DNA from: Hypericum androsaemum
Taxonomy: Eukaryota > Streptophyta > Magnoliopsida > Malpighiales > Hypericaceae
DNA length: 64,000 nt
Reading direction: 5' to 3'
NCBI GenBank assembly: GCA_963995505.1
Contig: OZ023186.1
Coordinates: 12,035,570 to 12,099,569 of the forward strand
The notes beneath the pieces are model-generated. The model was not told where the DNA came from and ran no database searches. It was given only the letters and a program-made list of their open reading frames with translations. A program made the translations under genes and the position numbers. Positions 10,643-20,581 of this stretch are shown one piece after another; within the stretch, counting starts at the first letter, position 1, and the number at the start of each line of letters is the position of its first letter.

Positions 10643-11531
10643 ATGTCTCAAGAAAATGAAGGAGAAAGACAAGGAGCTTGGGGCAACGTTGACCCTAAGG
10701 TATTTGTGGAGGCCTTAACAGGGAAGCTCCAACAAATGATGAGAGCGGAGGTTGAGCAAATACACCAACGCCTGGATGTCATAGAGAGTTCACGTGCTAG
10801 CCAACAACCACAAGGCATACCTCATGCCCAAAGAAGGATAGCACCTATGGGAGGAATGAGTGGAGATGATTCTGGCTTTGATGAGGACGTGGGCTCCACA
10901 AGGAATGTTAGGAGGTTGAGGAATGAACGCCAACCTAGGGAGGCCAGGCGGAGAAGGGATGAGAATTTGGGAAGCATCAAGTTAAAAATACCTTCCTTTG
11001 CAGGTCGTTCTGATCCGGAGGCTTATCTTGAATGGGAGAAGAAGATTGAATTTGTGTTTGATTGTCACAATTGTTCAGAGGCAAAGAAGGTAAAGCTGGC
11101 TGTGACTGAGTTTACCGACTATGCTATAACTTGGTGGGATCAATTTGTCACAAGCAGGAGACGTAACGGAGAATTTGCCATAGAGACATGGGAGGAGATG
11201 AAAGTTGTGATGAGGAAACGCTTTGTTCCTAGTCATTACTACCGTGATCTTTTTAAAAAGTTACAAGGACTGCGACAAGGAAGTATGAGCGTGGAAGATT
11301 ACTACAAGAAGATGGAGATGGCCATGATACGAGCCAACGAAGAGGAGGATCGTGAAGCCACTATGGCTAGGTTCTTGAATGGACTAAATCCTGAAATTCA
11401 AGACAAAGTGGAGCTACAACACTACGTCGAATTGGAAGATATGGTTCATATGGCCAACAAGATAGAGAAACAAATGAAGAGAGGGGGAGGAACACGAGCT
11501 ACATCAAATGCTACTTGGAAGCCGAATTATC
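10643..11531 (+). pseudogene. C1 gag, 5' part (split by B1)
   Basis: Plus-strand family C gag from ATG 10643 (MSQENEGERQ). I chose the ATG right after the TTGCAG acceptor-like site. It covers the N-terminal coiled-coil-like region and the capsid-like core ([17 protein letters not shown] and [19 protein letters not shown]) up to SNATWKPNY. B1 is inserted here with target duplication TTATC (11527-11531 and 20582-20586), and gag resumes after 20586. Almost identical to C3 gag. Confidence 0.92.
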
Positions 11532-12152
11532 TGATATGAATCTGATCAGCAAGAAGATTAATTTCGTTTTTGATGTTTTTGAGTCTGTTTAGGAAGTTAA
11601 TTATATGTTATTTTCGTTTTATAAGAATTATAGTCTATTTAGGAAGTCAATAATGTGAGAATTTCGTTTCTTTAAGAGTTCAAGTTAGTTTAGGAAGGTG
11701 ATTATGTGATAATCACGTTTTTAGCAATCATAAGAGTACTAGACTTGTTTTCCTTTTCAGTTTCCTATTTTTAAGTCATATTTATCTAGTTAGAAGTTAT
11801 ATTTAATTAGGAATCTCTTTGTAACAATCTGCCTATATATAAAGGCTTTATCAATGAGAATGAGGAGAATAATTTGAGTACAAAAAACGTGGGCTTTGCT
11901 CTCTTGGTTCTTCGGAACTGTTCGAACACAGCGGAGGGATTCCGTTCGCGTTCTCCAACGACTTATCAAGCGGATCTACATCACCGTTTGTGGCGTCTTC
12001 ATCAAATCAAGGTTCTTGTTTCCCTACAGCAGCGGGTCGAGGTTGTTCATACCGAGGTTCTTGCAAAGGTGCAAACAACGGGTCGAGATTTCCATCAATC
12101 TGAACGTAGATAGATCCGGCTTTCGCGTGGATCCGTAACGAGATTCACATCA
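11532..12152 (+). repeat. B1 5' LTR (621 bp)
   Basis: Runs from TGATATGAATCTG to GATTCACATCA, which form an 11-bp imperfect inverted repeat. TATA-like TATATATAAAG at 11834-11844. It is followed by GT and the PBS TGGTATCAGAGC at 12155-12166. The matching 3' copy is split by A3. Confidence 0.93.
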
Positions 12153-12397
12153 GTTGGTATCAGAGCTTAGGCTCTACTTCAGATCATCTATCTTTAAATT
12201 TCATTTTTGTTTTCATTAGTTTTCAATTATTGTTCTTATTTTATTATGAGTTGGAGAAAGAAAAAAAAAGAGGAAAAAAATTCCGAAAAAAAAGAAAGAT
12301 AGAGAAGAAGGCAGCCAAGAAAAGAAGAAGAAAGAAGGCTGAAAAAAAAATCAAAAAAAAGAAAAGTTGAAAGTAGAAAAAAAGAGAATCTGCAAGA
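12153..12397 (+). other. B1 PBS and A-rich leader
   Basis: PBS at 12155-12166, then a T-rich stretch, then an A/G-rich tract (about 12250-12385: GAAAGAAAAAAAAAGAGG type) leading to the ORF start. The splice-like cassette of A, C and F is not obvious here. Confidence 0.8.
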
Positions 12398-13158
12398 ATG
12401 TCTTATAACTACTTAAGAAGATCCGTTGAAGGTGTTGCACCATTGGTTGGTGATCCACACACGTTTATGGACGCCCTTCTTAGTGGGATGAGGCATATAA
12501 TGAGAACGGAGGTCAAGAAGCTCAGCGAAAAGGTGGACCGGATAGTGTGCAAACAAGAGAGGATACATGATGTTCCTAATGTATGCAGGGATACAAGAGC
12601 TCAACAAAGAAAGGTTGGGGTTAGAGGTGATAGCACTCTTAGAGTTACAGCATGGGATGATGAAGACAGCTGGGAGAAACTTATGTCTTTGGCAAGGAAA
12701 ATTGACTTGCATACAAGAGAATTTAGTGAAGTACAACAAGAGAAGATCAGTCAATCTAAGTGCAACATTGAGGAAAAGATTTTCACGTTGAATATGTTGA
12801 GCATATTGACTTCTTGGGAGTTGAAAAGTTTGAATATGTTGGAGGATCAGCATTGATCAACTTATGGAATAGTTTGAAGATTGGTGAAAGGCTTATTCAA
12901 AAAAGTAAGTCTTTTGCTTTTGATTTGGAGATGAATTCAGATTCTTTAAGATCGAAGTACTTGTTCTGTTGGAAAGGAAGGTATCAAGTGCAGCCACGAC
13001 ATTCAAAGAGTTCATCTTGCACCAGCATGGTTGTGAGTTGGCAAAAGCATGACGGATGCAAGGATTTGAGGACAAATCCATTTCAAGAGGAGGGGAATGA
13101 TATGAATCTGATCAGCAAGAAGATTAATTTCGTTTTTGATGTTTTTGAGTCTGTTTAG
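12398..13158 (+). pseudogene. B1 ORF (gag-like head, unknown centre), frameshifted
   Basis: ATG 12398 opens 152 codons (MSYNYLRRSVEGV). Residues about 18-50 (GDPHTFMDALLSGMRHIMRT) align with the N-terminus of family C gag (DPKVFVEALTGKLQQMMRA), so the head is gag-derived. The frame ends at 12856. The rest, HVEYVEHIDFLGVEKFEYVGG to [14 protein letters not shown], is in another frame ending at 13158 inside the 3' LTR. Compared with B2, B1 lacks roughly 250-300 bp of the centre and is frameshifted. The [13 protein letters not shown] end matches the last residues of pol before the LTR in A, C and F. I know no family for the centre. Confidence 0.75.
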
Positions 13159-13271
13159 GAAGTTAATTATATGTTATTTTCGTTTTATAAGAATTATAGT
13201 CTATTTAGGAAGTCAATAATGTGAGAATTTCGTTTCTTTAAGAGTTCAAGTTAGTTTAGGAAGGTGATTAT
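13098..13271 (+). repeat. B1 3' LTR, first part
   Basis: First 174 bp of the B1 3' LTR, directly after the PPT AAGAGGAGGGGAA (13085-13097). Interrupted at 13271 by A3; it continues at 20116. Confidence 0.92.
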
Positions 13272-14076
13272 TGATGTGAGCAAGCCTAAGGACGCACCTA
13301 CTATCAAGCTTGTAGACTCGCAGCAAGTTCAAGTTCCAATCGGGCCAATGACAAGAGCACGAGCTAGGAAGTTGCAATCTGATTTCAATGGACTAATGCA
13401 AGAAGTTTGGGCTCAAGTTGGTGCGTACAAGTGCAAGGACGTGCATGAGGCACATGCAAAGCCCATGCACGTGATAGAGGCTATTTTGGAAGCTTAATAT
13501 GCACACCAACTTCTGGATGCATGCGCACATGGAGAATCAGCAAGAATCAACCTATTTAGGCCATGCATCTTCTTGTTAGGACGTGCAATTAATTGTTATT
13601 CTATTAGATATTATTTGTTTAGATTATTTCCTGTTTTAGTTGAATAATTCGGCCAGAATCTCCTTAGAATAGGAAAGAGAGTTTTGGCCAGCCTTTGAAC
13701 TCCTTTTTAAGGAGTTAGCTTGTTTAGGAATATTTTGGTACTTTGGGAGCCTATATAAAGAGGACTCCTAGCAATAAAACGTACACATACAATTCGGAAA
13801 TACTTAGCATTGGCTAGTTGAGAGTTTGATACTCGTTTGTTCTTGCTTAGGCTGGTGAGTCGTCTTGGCCAGAATTTATCCTTCACTTATCAAGCGGATA
13901 TTCCATCCCCGTTTGTGGCGTGATACGACCTTAGGTCAAGGTTCAGAAGCCCTTGCAGCGGGTTGAGGTACAAATTCGTGCCTTAGTTCGTGTAAGTTCT
14001 TGTGAGTTGTGATCTGTTCCATTCTAAAGTAACAAACGGTCCGAGTTGTGAATCTTTTCCGCGGAGATTCATATCA
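13272..14076 (+). repeat. A3 5' LTR (805 bp)
   Basis: From TGATGTGAGC to ATTCATATCA. U3 carries the tail frame (13273-13497), TATA box TATATAAAG at 13752-13760, and AATAAA at 13773-13778 (R region, inferred). No difference from the 3' LTR was seen by eye. Confidence 0.95.
13752..13760 (+). promoter_or_regulatory. A3 LTR TATA box
   Basis: TATATAAAG within the sequence CTATATAAAGAGGAC, about 480 bp into the LTR. The same box occurs at the matching place in A1, A2, A4, F1 and G1. It probably drives RNA polymerase II transcription of the element, with the start some 30 bp downstream. Confidence 0.75.
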
Positions 14077-14748
14077 GTTGGTATCAGAGCTTAGCTTGTT
14101 ACTTTAGTTCATTATCCTTGTTATTTTTGTTCTTGTTGGTTCGTTTTGTTGCTTGTTATTTTTTTGTTCTTGTTGGTTCGTTTTCTCTCCTCGCTGTTTG
14201 AGAGAAAAGAGAGGAAAACAAACGAGTGAAGCAAGAAAAGAAAGAAAAGAAAAGAAAGAAAAAAAAAAGAAAAGAAAAGAAAAGAAAAGAAAAAAAAAAG
14301 GAAAGAAAAGAAAAAGAAAAAAAGGAAGCCGCAAGCTAAAGAGGAAGCAAGCTAAATTGGAAGTCTCAAGCTAAAGAGGAAGCAAGCTAAATTGGAAGTC
14401 TCAAGCTAAAGAGGAAGCAAATCCGAGGGAAGCTAGCAAACTAAGGAGGCGCAACAGCTGATCAAGAAAGGGGACGAGCAAGACTAAAAGAAAGACCAAA
14501 GAGGAACTTTAACATTCTGTTTGTTAAAGCGTGGAGCTCAAGCAAGGCCGTTCTAGCCTTAGTAAGAACATACAAGTATCACGAGAGGAAAAAGGCAAGA
14601 GTGTGCGAGTACCTTAGAGAGAAAAGCCAAATATTTGAGTGCAAACACGAGTGAACTTGAGTGCACCCTACATTGAGAGTATACACGTAAGGGAGTGAGC
14701 TTGTGAGGCCATAATTTTTTTTACTAACCAATTTTTCTTGTAGCAAAC
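14077..14748 (+). other. A3 PBS and leader with splice-like cassette
   Basis: PBS TGGTATCAGAGC at 14079-14090. A homopurine tract (GAAAAGAAAAG type) lies at about 14230-14330, then GAGGAAGCAAGCTAAA repeats at 14340-14420. A candidate donor GTAAGA is at 14562 and a second, GTAAGG, at 14687. Before the ATG lie ACTAAC (14723-14728), a T-rich run and TTGTAG (14738-14743). An intron of about 182 or 57 nt could therefore end 5 bases before gag (inference). Confidence 0.8.
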
Positions 14749-17700
14749 ATGTCGCATGAAGGTCAAACTATGGGAAGCATAGACCTTAAGTTATTAGTGG
14801 ATGCCTTGGCCGGGAAGCTCGAGCGGATGGTGCAAGCTCAGATGGAGCCTTTGCAACTACGCGTGGATGCCGTGGAGAATTCTCGTGACAACCCCCAAAC
14901 GCGAGGCGAACTCCAAAGGCGTAGGAGAGGAGTACCTATTGGAGAATCGAGCGGAGCTGATTCTGAGTCGGAAGAAGGCGTAGGCTCTACAAGGAGTCTT
15001 AGGAGAGCAAGAACAAACCGTCCACCTAGGGAGGCAAGGCCAAAGAGAGACGACAACATAGGGAGTATCAAACTGAAGATACCTTCCTTTGCTGGTCGTT
15101 CTGACCCGGAGGCGTACTTAGAGTGGGAGAAGAAGATTGAGTTCGTGTTTGATTGCCACAATAGCTCCGAAGAAAAGAAGGTAAAACTTGCCATCACCGA
15201 ATTCACTGATTATGCTATAACTTGGTGGGATCAACTTGTGACTAGCAGGAGGAGAAATAGAGAACGCCCTATAGCTACTTGGGAAGACATGAAAGTGGTG
15301 ATGAGGAAGAGATTTGTTCCAAGTCATTACTATAGAGAGCTGTATAAGAAGTTACAAGGAATGAGGCAAGGAAGTTTGAGTGTGGAGGAGTATTTCAAAC
15401 AGATGGAGATGGCCATGATAAGAGCTGATATAGATGAAGATAGAGAAGTTACAATGGCAAGGTTCTTGAATGGACTCAATCCTGAAATTCAAGACAAAGT
15501 TGAGTTGCAACACTATGTGGAGTTGGAGGACATGGTGCATATGGCAACGAAAATTGAGAAGCAACTCAAGAGAGGAGAGGGGAGAACAAAAGCTACATCG
15601 AATTCTACTTGGAAGCCAAACTACCAAAAGAAGTTTGACAAGCCACAAGCAGCCAAAGTAGAGCATAAATCCGAGAGTTCTCAAGCTAATTCTCAAAGGA
15701 AAGTGGAAGTCACTCCAGCTAGGAACCGTGACATCAAGTGCTTTAAGTGTCAAGGAAGAGGGCACATCTCAAGTCAATGCCCTAACAAGCAAGCAATGGT
15801 GATCAAGGAGAGTGGAGAGATTGAAACTGAAGAAGAGGATTCGGAGCATGAAAGCATGCCTTCTTTGGAGGACGTATCCGAGGAAGAGTACCAAGCTGCT
15901 GAGAGGCTTACTCTTGTGTCTAGAAGAGCATTGAATGTGCAAGTAAAAGAAGAAAATGATGTGGCTCAAAGAGAAAATATTTTTCACACAAGGTGCTATG
16001 TCAAAGACAAGGTGTGTAGTGTCATCATAGATGGAGGAAGTTGTGCTAATGTTGCAAGCACTACTATGGTGGAGAAGTTAGGGTTACTCACGGGAAAACA
16101 CCCTAAGCCTTACAAACTACAATGGCTGAATGATAGTGGAGAAGTACGAGTGATGAAGCAAGTATTGGTAGCATTCCGCATTGGCAACTATGAGGATGAA
16201 GTGTTGTGTGATGTTGTACCAATGCAAGCTGGTCACCTATTGTTAGGAAGGCCGTGGCAGTTTGATAGGAAAGTGCATCATGATGGCTACACCAACAAGT
16301 ATTCATTTATACTTAAGAAGAGAGTAATCACCTTGGCACCCTTGTCACCATCACAAGTTTGTGAAGATCAACGTCAGTTGCAAAAAGAAAGTGATGAGCA
16401 AAGAGAGCGTGACAAGAAGAAAAAGAATGAGAGGAGAGAAGAAGCCGAAAAAAAGATAAGAAAAATGGCCAATGGAGAGGAAAAGATTGAGAAAACAAAA
16501 GAAGCCGGAAAAACAGAAATTAAAACGGCCAAAGAGAGAAAAAACGAGAGTTGGAAAAAGAGTTACTATGTGGGAACAAGTGATATTAAGCAAGCGTGCT
16601 TTACAAAGAAGCCTATGATCTTACTTCGGTATAGGGAGGCACTTTTAAACACTAACGAGCTTGAACCACATGTACCTAGTACGGTTGTGTCTCTTTTGCA
16701 GGATTACAAGGATGTCTTTCCCGACGAGCTACCACCTGGTTTGCCACCTATTCGTGGGATTGAACATCAAATAGACTTTGTCCCGGGAGCTACCATACCT
16801 AACCGTCCCGCATATAGAAGCAATCCTGAAGAGACAAAGGAGCTTGAGAAGCAAGTCAACGAGCTGTTGGAGAAAGGGTACGTAAGAGAGAGCATGAGTC
16901 CATGTGCTGTTCCAGTCCTACTTGTGCCCAAGAAGGATAAAACATGGAGAATGTGTGTTGATTGCCGAGCAGTCAACAACATAACGGTAAAATATCGTCA
17001 CCCTATCCCTCGTTTAGATGACATGTTAGATGAGTTGCATGGTTCTTGCATGTTTTCTAAGATTGATTTGAAGAGTGGTTATCATCAAATTAGGATGAAA
17101 GAAGGAGATGAGTGGAAGACTGCTTTTAAAACTAAGTATGGGTTGTATGAGTGGATGGTCATGCCATTTGGTTTGTCCAACGCACCTAGCACGTTTATGC
17201 GACTCATGAATCATGTTCTACGTCCATTCATTGGTAAATTTGTAGTTGTTTACTTTGATGATATACTCATCTATAGCAAGAACGTGGGGGATCATCTAGA
17301 ACATTTGAAATCTGTCTTAGATGCACTTAGAGCAGAACAATTGTTTGCTAACTTGAAGAAGTGCACCTTTTGTACGGATAAGCTTGTATTCTTGGGTTTT
17401 GTTGTTGGAGCTAACGGAATACAGGTTGATGAAGAAAAGATCCGAGCTATCCGTGAATGGCCAAGCCCTACAAGTGTTGCTAATGTTAGGAGCTTTCATG
17501 GACTAGCTAGTTTTTATAGGAGATTTGTGAAGGACTTTAGTGGCATAGCCGCACCCATAACTGAAGTCATCAAGAAGAACGTGGGCTTTACTTGGGGAGA
17601 AGCTCAAGAGAAGGCTTTCCAACTACTGAAAGGGAAGTTGACTAATGCACCCTTGTTAGCTTTACCTAATTTCTCTAAGACTTTTGAAATAGAGTGTGAT

Positions 17701-19536
17701 GCTTCTGGTGTAGGAATTGGAGCTGTCCTTATGCAAGAAGGAAGACCTATTGCATACTTTAGTGAGAAACTAAGTGGTGCAACCTTGAATTACCCGACCT
17801 ATGACAAGGAGTTGTACGCACTAGTTCGAGCATTGGAGACATGGCAGCATTATTTGTGGCCCAAGGAGTTCGTGATTCACACTGATCATGAGTCACTCAA
17901 GCACTTAAAGGGGCAACACAAGCTGAACAAGAGGCATGCACGATGGGTGGAATTCATTGAGACATTTCCTTATGTCATTCGCTACAAGCAAGGTAAGGAA
18001 AATGTAGTGGCTGATGCACTATCACGAAGGTACGCCTTGATCTCAACTCTTGATGCTAAACTACTTGGCTTTGAACACATTAAGGAGATGTATGTTGATG
18101 ATGTTGATTTTGGCGAGTTGTTTAGATCAACTGAAAGAAGTGCATTTGGTAAGTTCTTTCGTAATGAAGGTTACCTATTTCGTGAAAACAAACTTTGTGT
18201 GCCTAATTGTTCGATGCGAGAATTACTAATTCAGGAGGCACATGGAGGTGGCTTAATGGGGCATTTTGGAATTGCAAAGACCTTGGCAATGCTACAAGAT
18301 CATTTCTTTTGGCCACACATGAAGAGAGACGTTGAGAGAGTTTGTGGTCGTTGCATCACTTGCAAGCAAGCCAAGTCAAAGGTAAAACCCCATGGTTTGT
18401 ACACCCCACTACCTATACCTAGTGAGCCCTGGATTGATATCTCTATGGATTTTGTGTTAGGCCTACCTAGGACTAAGCGTGGAAGAGATTCAATTTTTGT
18501 GGTAGTGGATAGGTTTTCTAAGATGGCACATTTCATTCCATGTCATAAGACTGATGATGCTTCAAACATTGCTGATTTGTTCTTTAGAGAGGTTGTTAGG
18601 TTGCATGGCATGCCTAGGACAATTATCTCTGATAGAGATGCTAAGTTCCTAAGTTACTTTTGGAAGACCTTGTGGTGCAAGTTAGGTACTAAGTTGTTGT
18701 TTTCTACTACTTGTCATCCTCAAACTGATGGTCAAACTGAAGTAGTGAATAGGACTTTGTCTACACTTTTGAGAGCACTCATTAAGCATAACATTAAGAC
18801 TTGGGAAGAATGTTTGCCTCATGTTGAGTTTGCTTATAATCGTTCTGTCCATTCTGCTACTCAATTCTCACCATTTGAGCTTGTTTATGGATTTAATCCT
18901 TTGACTCCATTGGATTTATCACCTCTACCTTCGAGTGAGCAAGTTAACTTAGATGGCAAGAAGAAAGCTGAATTTGTCAAGCAGTTACATGAGAAAGCAA
19001 GAATGAACATCGAGAAGCGCACGGAGCACTATGCAAGGCAAGCAAACAAAGGAAGGCACAAGGTTGTCTTTGCGCCGGGAGATTGGGTTTGGCTACATAT
19101 GAGGAAGGAGCGTTTTCCTGTACAAAGACGTTCAAAGTTGCTACCACGGGGAGATGGTCCATTCCAAGTGATCGAACGCATCAATGATAATGCCTACAAG
19201 CTAGACCTTCCGGGTGAGTATAATGTAAGTGCTTCGTTTAACGTGGCTGACTTGAGTCCGTTTGATGTAGGTGATGATTTGAGGACAAATCCTTTTCAAG
19301 AGGAGGGGACTGATGTGAGCAAGCCTAAGGACGCACCTACTATCAAGCTTGTAGACTCGCAGCAAGTTCAAGTTCCAATCGGGCCAATGACAAGAGCACG
19401 AGCTAGGAAGTTGCAATCTGATTTCAATGGACTAATGCAAGAAGTTTGGGCTCAAGTTGGTGCGTACAAGTGCAAGGACGTGCATGAGGCACATGCAAAG
19501 CCCATGCACGTGATAGAGGCTATTTTGGAAGCTTAA
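14749..19536 (+). CDS. gag-pol: A3 gag-pol polyprotein, intact
   Basis: 1595 residues from ATG 14749. Gag: capsid-like core at about 110-300, CCHC knuckle C331/C334/H339/C344. Aspartic protease with D428-G-G, where most relatives have DSG or DTG. RT from about 700, with YFDD at 835-838. RNase H with D984 in [10 protein letters not shown]. Integrase: HHCC zinc-binding region about 1164-1206 and catalytic D1234, D1295, E1331 (35 residues between the last two). The C-terminal fold region ends [23 protein letters not shown]. The last 74 residues (from D1522) are encoded in U3 of the 3' LTR and carry [12 protein letters not shown] and [12 protein letters not shown]. No chromodomain is visible. It would make capsid, copy RNA to DNA in virus-like particles and integrate it. 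No stop or frameshift is seen. Confidence 0.96.
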   Translation: MSHEGQTMGSIDLKLLVDALAGKLERMVQAQMEPLQLRVDAVENSRDNPQTRGELQRRRRGVPIGESSGADSESEEGVGSTRSLRRARTNRPPREARPKRDDNIGSIKLKIPSFAGRSDPEAYLEWEKKIEFVFDCHNSSEEKKVKLAITEFTDYAITWWDQLVTSRRRNRERPIATWEDMKVVMRKRFVPSHYYRELYKKLQGMRQGSLSVEEYFKQMEMAMIRADIDEDREVTMARFLNGLNPEIQDKVELQHYVELEDMVHMATKIEKQLKRGEGRTKATSNSTWKPNYQKKFDKPQAAKVEHKSESSQANSQRKVEVTPARNRDIKCFKCQGRGHISSQCPNKQAMVIKESGEIETEEEDSEHESMPSLEDVSEEEYQAAERLTLVSRRALNVQVKEENDVAQRENIFHTRCYVKDKVCSVIIDGGSCANVASTTMVEKLGLLTGKHPKPYKLQWLNDSGEVRVMKQVLVAFRIGNYEDEVLCDVVPMQAGHLLLGRPWQFDRKVHHDGYTNKYSFILKKRVITLAPLSPSQVCEDQRQLQKESDEQRERDKKKKNERREEAEKKIRKMANGEEKIEKTKEAGKTEIKTAKERKNESWKKSYYVGTSDIKQACFTKKPMILLRYREALLNTNELEPHVPSTVVSLLQDYKDVFPDELPPGLPPIRGIEHQIDFVPGATIPNRPAYRSNPEETKELEKQVNELLEKGYVRESMSPCAVPVLLVPKKDKTWRMCVDCRAVNNITVKYRHPIPRLDDMLDELHGSCMFSKIDLKSGYHQIRMKEGDEWKTAFKTKYGLYEWMVMPFGLSNAPSTFMRLMNHVLRPFIGKFVVVYFDDILIYSKNVGDHLEHLKSVLDALRAEQLFANLKKCTFCTDKLVFLGFVVGANGIQVDEEKIRAIREWPSPTSVANVRSFHGLASFYRRFVKDFSGIAAPITEVIKKNVGFTWGEAQEKAFQLLKGKLTNAPLLALPNFSKTFEIECDASGVGIGAVLMQEGRPIAYFSEKLSGATLNYPTYDKELYALVRALETWQHYLWPKEFVIHTDHESLKHLKGQHKLNKRHARWVEFIETFPYVIRYKQGKENVVADALSRRYALISTLDAKLLGFEHIKEMYVDDVDFGELFRSTERSAFGKFFRNEGYLFRENKLCVPNCSMRELLIQEAHGGGLMGHFGIAKTLAMLQDHFFWPHMKRDVERVCGRCITCKQAKSKVKPHGLYTPLPIPSEPWIDISMDFVLGLPRTKRGRDSIFVVVDRFSKMAHFIPCHKTDDASNIADLFFREVVRLHGMPRTIISDRDAKFLSYFWKTLWCKLGTKLLFSTTCHPQTDGQTEVVNRTLSTLLRALIKHNIKTWEECLPHVEFAYNRSVHSATQFSPFELVYGFNPLTPLDLSPLPSSEQVNLDGKKKAEFVKQLHEKARMNIEKRTEHYARQANKGRHKVVFAPGDWVWLHMRKERFPVQRRSKLLPRGDGPFQVIERINDNAYKLDLPGEYNVSASFNVADLSPFDVGDDLRTNPFQEEGTDVSKPKDAPTIKLVDSQQVQVPIGPMTRARARKLQSDFNGLMQEVWAQVGAYKCKDVHEAHAKPMHVIEAILEA
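19298..19310 (+). other. A3 polypurine tract
   Basis: AAGAGGAGGGGAC directly before the 3' LTR; primer site for plus-strand DNA synthesis. It also encodes the QEEG residues of pol. Confidence 0.9.
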
Positions 19537-20115
19537 TATGCACACCAACTTCTGGATGCATGCGCACATGGAGAATCAGCAAGAATCAACCTATTTAGGC
19601 CATGCATCTTCTTGTTAGGACGTGCAATTAATTGTTATTCTATTAGATATTATTTGTTTAGATTATTTCCTGTTTTAGTTGAATAATTCGGCCAGAATCT
19701 CCTTAGAATAGGAAAGAGAGTTTTGGCCAGCCTTTGAACTCCTTTTTAAGGAGTTAGCTTGTTTAGGAATATTTTGGTACTTTGGGAGCCTATATAAAGA
19801 GGACTCCTAGCAATAAAACGTACACATACAATTCGGAAATACTTAGCATTGGCTAGTTGAGAGTTTGATACTCGTTTGTTCTTGCTTAGGCTGGTGAGTC
19901 GTCTTGGCCAGAATTTATCCTTCACTTATCAAGCGGATATTCCATCCCCGTTTGTGGCGTGATACGACCTTAGGTCAAGGTTCAGAAGCCCTTGCAGCGG
20001 GTTGAGGTACAAATTCGTGCCTTAGTTCGTGTAAGTTCTTGTGAGTTGTGATCTGTTCCATTCTAAAGTAACAAACGGTCCGAGTTGTGAATCTTTTCCG
20101 CGGAGATTCATATCA
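19311..20115 (+). repeat. A3 3' LTR (805 bp)
   Basis: Same sequence as 13272-14076 by eye. The gag-pol frame ends inside it at 19536. Confidence 0.95.
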
Positions 20116-20581
20116 CGTTTAGGAAGGTGATTATGTGATAATCACGTTTTTAGCAATCATAAGAGTACTAGACTTGTTTTCCTTTTCAGTTTCCTATTTT
20201 TAAGTCATATTTATCTAGTTAGAAGTTATATTTAATTAGGAATCTCTTTGTAACAATCTGCCTATATATAAAGGCTTTATCAATGAGAATGAGGAGAATA
20301 ATTTGAGTACAAAAAACGTGGGCTTTGCTCTCTTGGTTCTTCGGAACTGTTCGAACACAGCGGAGGGATTCCGTTCGCGTTCTCCAACGACTTATCAAGC
20401 GGATCTACATCACCGTTTGTGGCGTCTTCATCAAATCAAGGTTCTTGTTTCCCTACAGCAGCGGGTCGAGGTTGTTCATACCGAGGTTCTTGCAAAGGTG
20501 CAAACAACGGGTCGAGATTTCCATCAATCTGAACGTAGATAGATCCGGCTTTCGCGTGGATCCGTAACGAGATTCACATCA
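20116..20581 (+). repeat. B1 3' LTR, second part
   Basis: Continues the B1 3' LTR after A3, beginning with a repeat of the last 18 bp before A3, and ends GATTCACATCA. Next comes the TTATC target duplication (20582-20586). Small frames here match the same antisense or UTR frames in the B1 5' LTR and B2 and are not genes. Confidence 0.92.

Larger units (their letters stand above)
13272..20115 (+). mobile_element. A3, intact Ty3/gypsy retrotransposon
   Basis: Complete 6844-bp element with 805-bp LTRs at 13272-14076 and 19311-20115, PBS, leader, one uninterrupted 1595-codon gag-pol frame, and a PPT. The two LTRs look identical by eye, so insertion was recent. It sits in the 3' LTR of B1. Instead of a 5-bp duplication, both sides carry an 18-bp stretch of B1 LTR (13254-13271 and 20117-20134), with one extra C at 20116. 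All parts needed for autonomous movement appear present; whether it is expressed is unknown. Confidence 0.95.
11532..20581 (+). mobile_element. B1, non-autonomous LTR element (with A3 inside)
   Basis: Element with LTRs of 621 bp: 5' at 11532-12152, and 3' at 13098-13271 continuing at 20116-20581. The internal region is only 945 bp, giving about 2.2 kb without A3. It has a perfect 5-bp target duplication TTATC in C1 gag, a Met-tRNA PBS and a PPT AAGAGGAGGGGAA. No protease, RT or integrase is encoded, so movement must rely on enzymes from another element. A, C and F share its PBS, PPT and LTR-end sequences and are the obvious donors (inference). Confidence 0.9.

Noticed and set aside
11874..12138. 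Frames of about 80 codons at the R/U5 part of B LTRs, repeated at 20303, 50504 and 52232
   Set aside because: They lie in LTR downstream of the TATA box, lack conservation as protein beyond DNA identity and have no known motif.
14079..14090. tRNA gene from the Met-tRNA-like sequence
   Set aside because: Only 12 bases matching the tRNA 3' end; this is the primer-binding site.
19100..19310. Chromodomain at the integrase C-terminus
   Set aside because: No aromatic cage pattern or chromodomain-like segment could be found in A3, A4, D3 or F1; the tail is of another kind.
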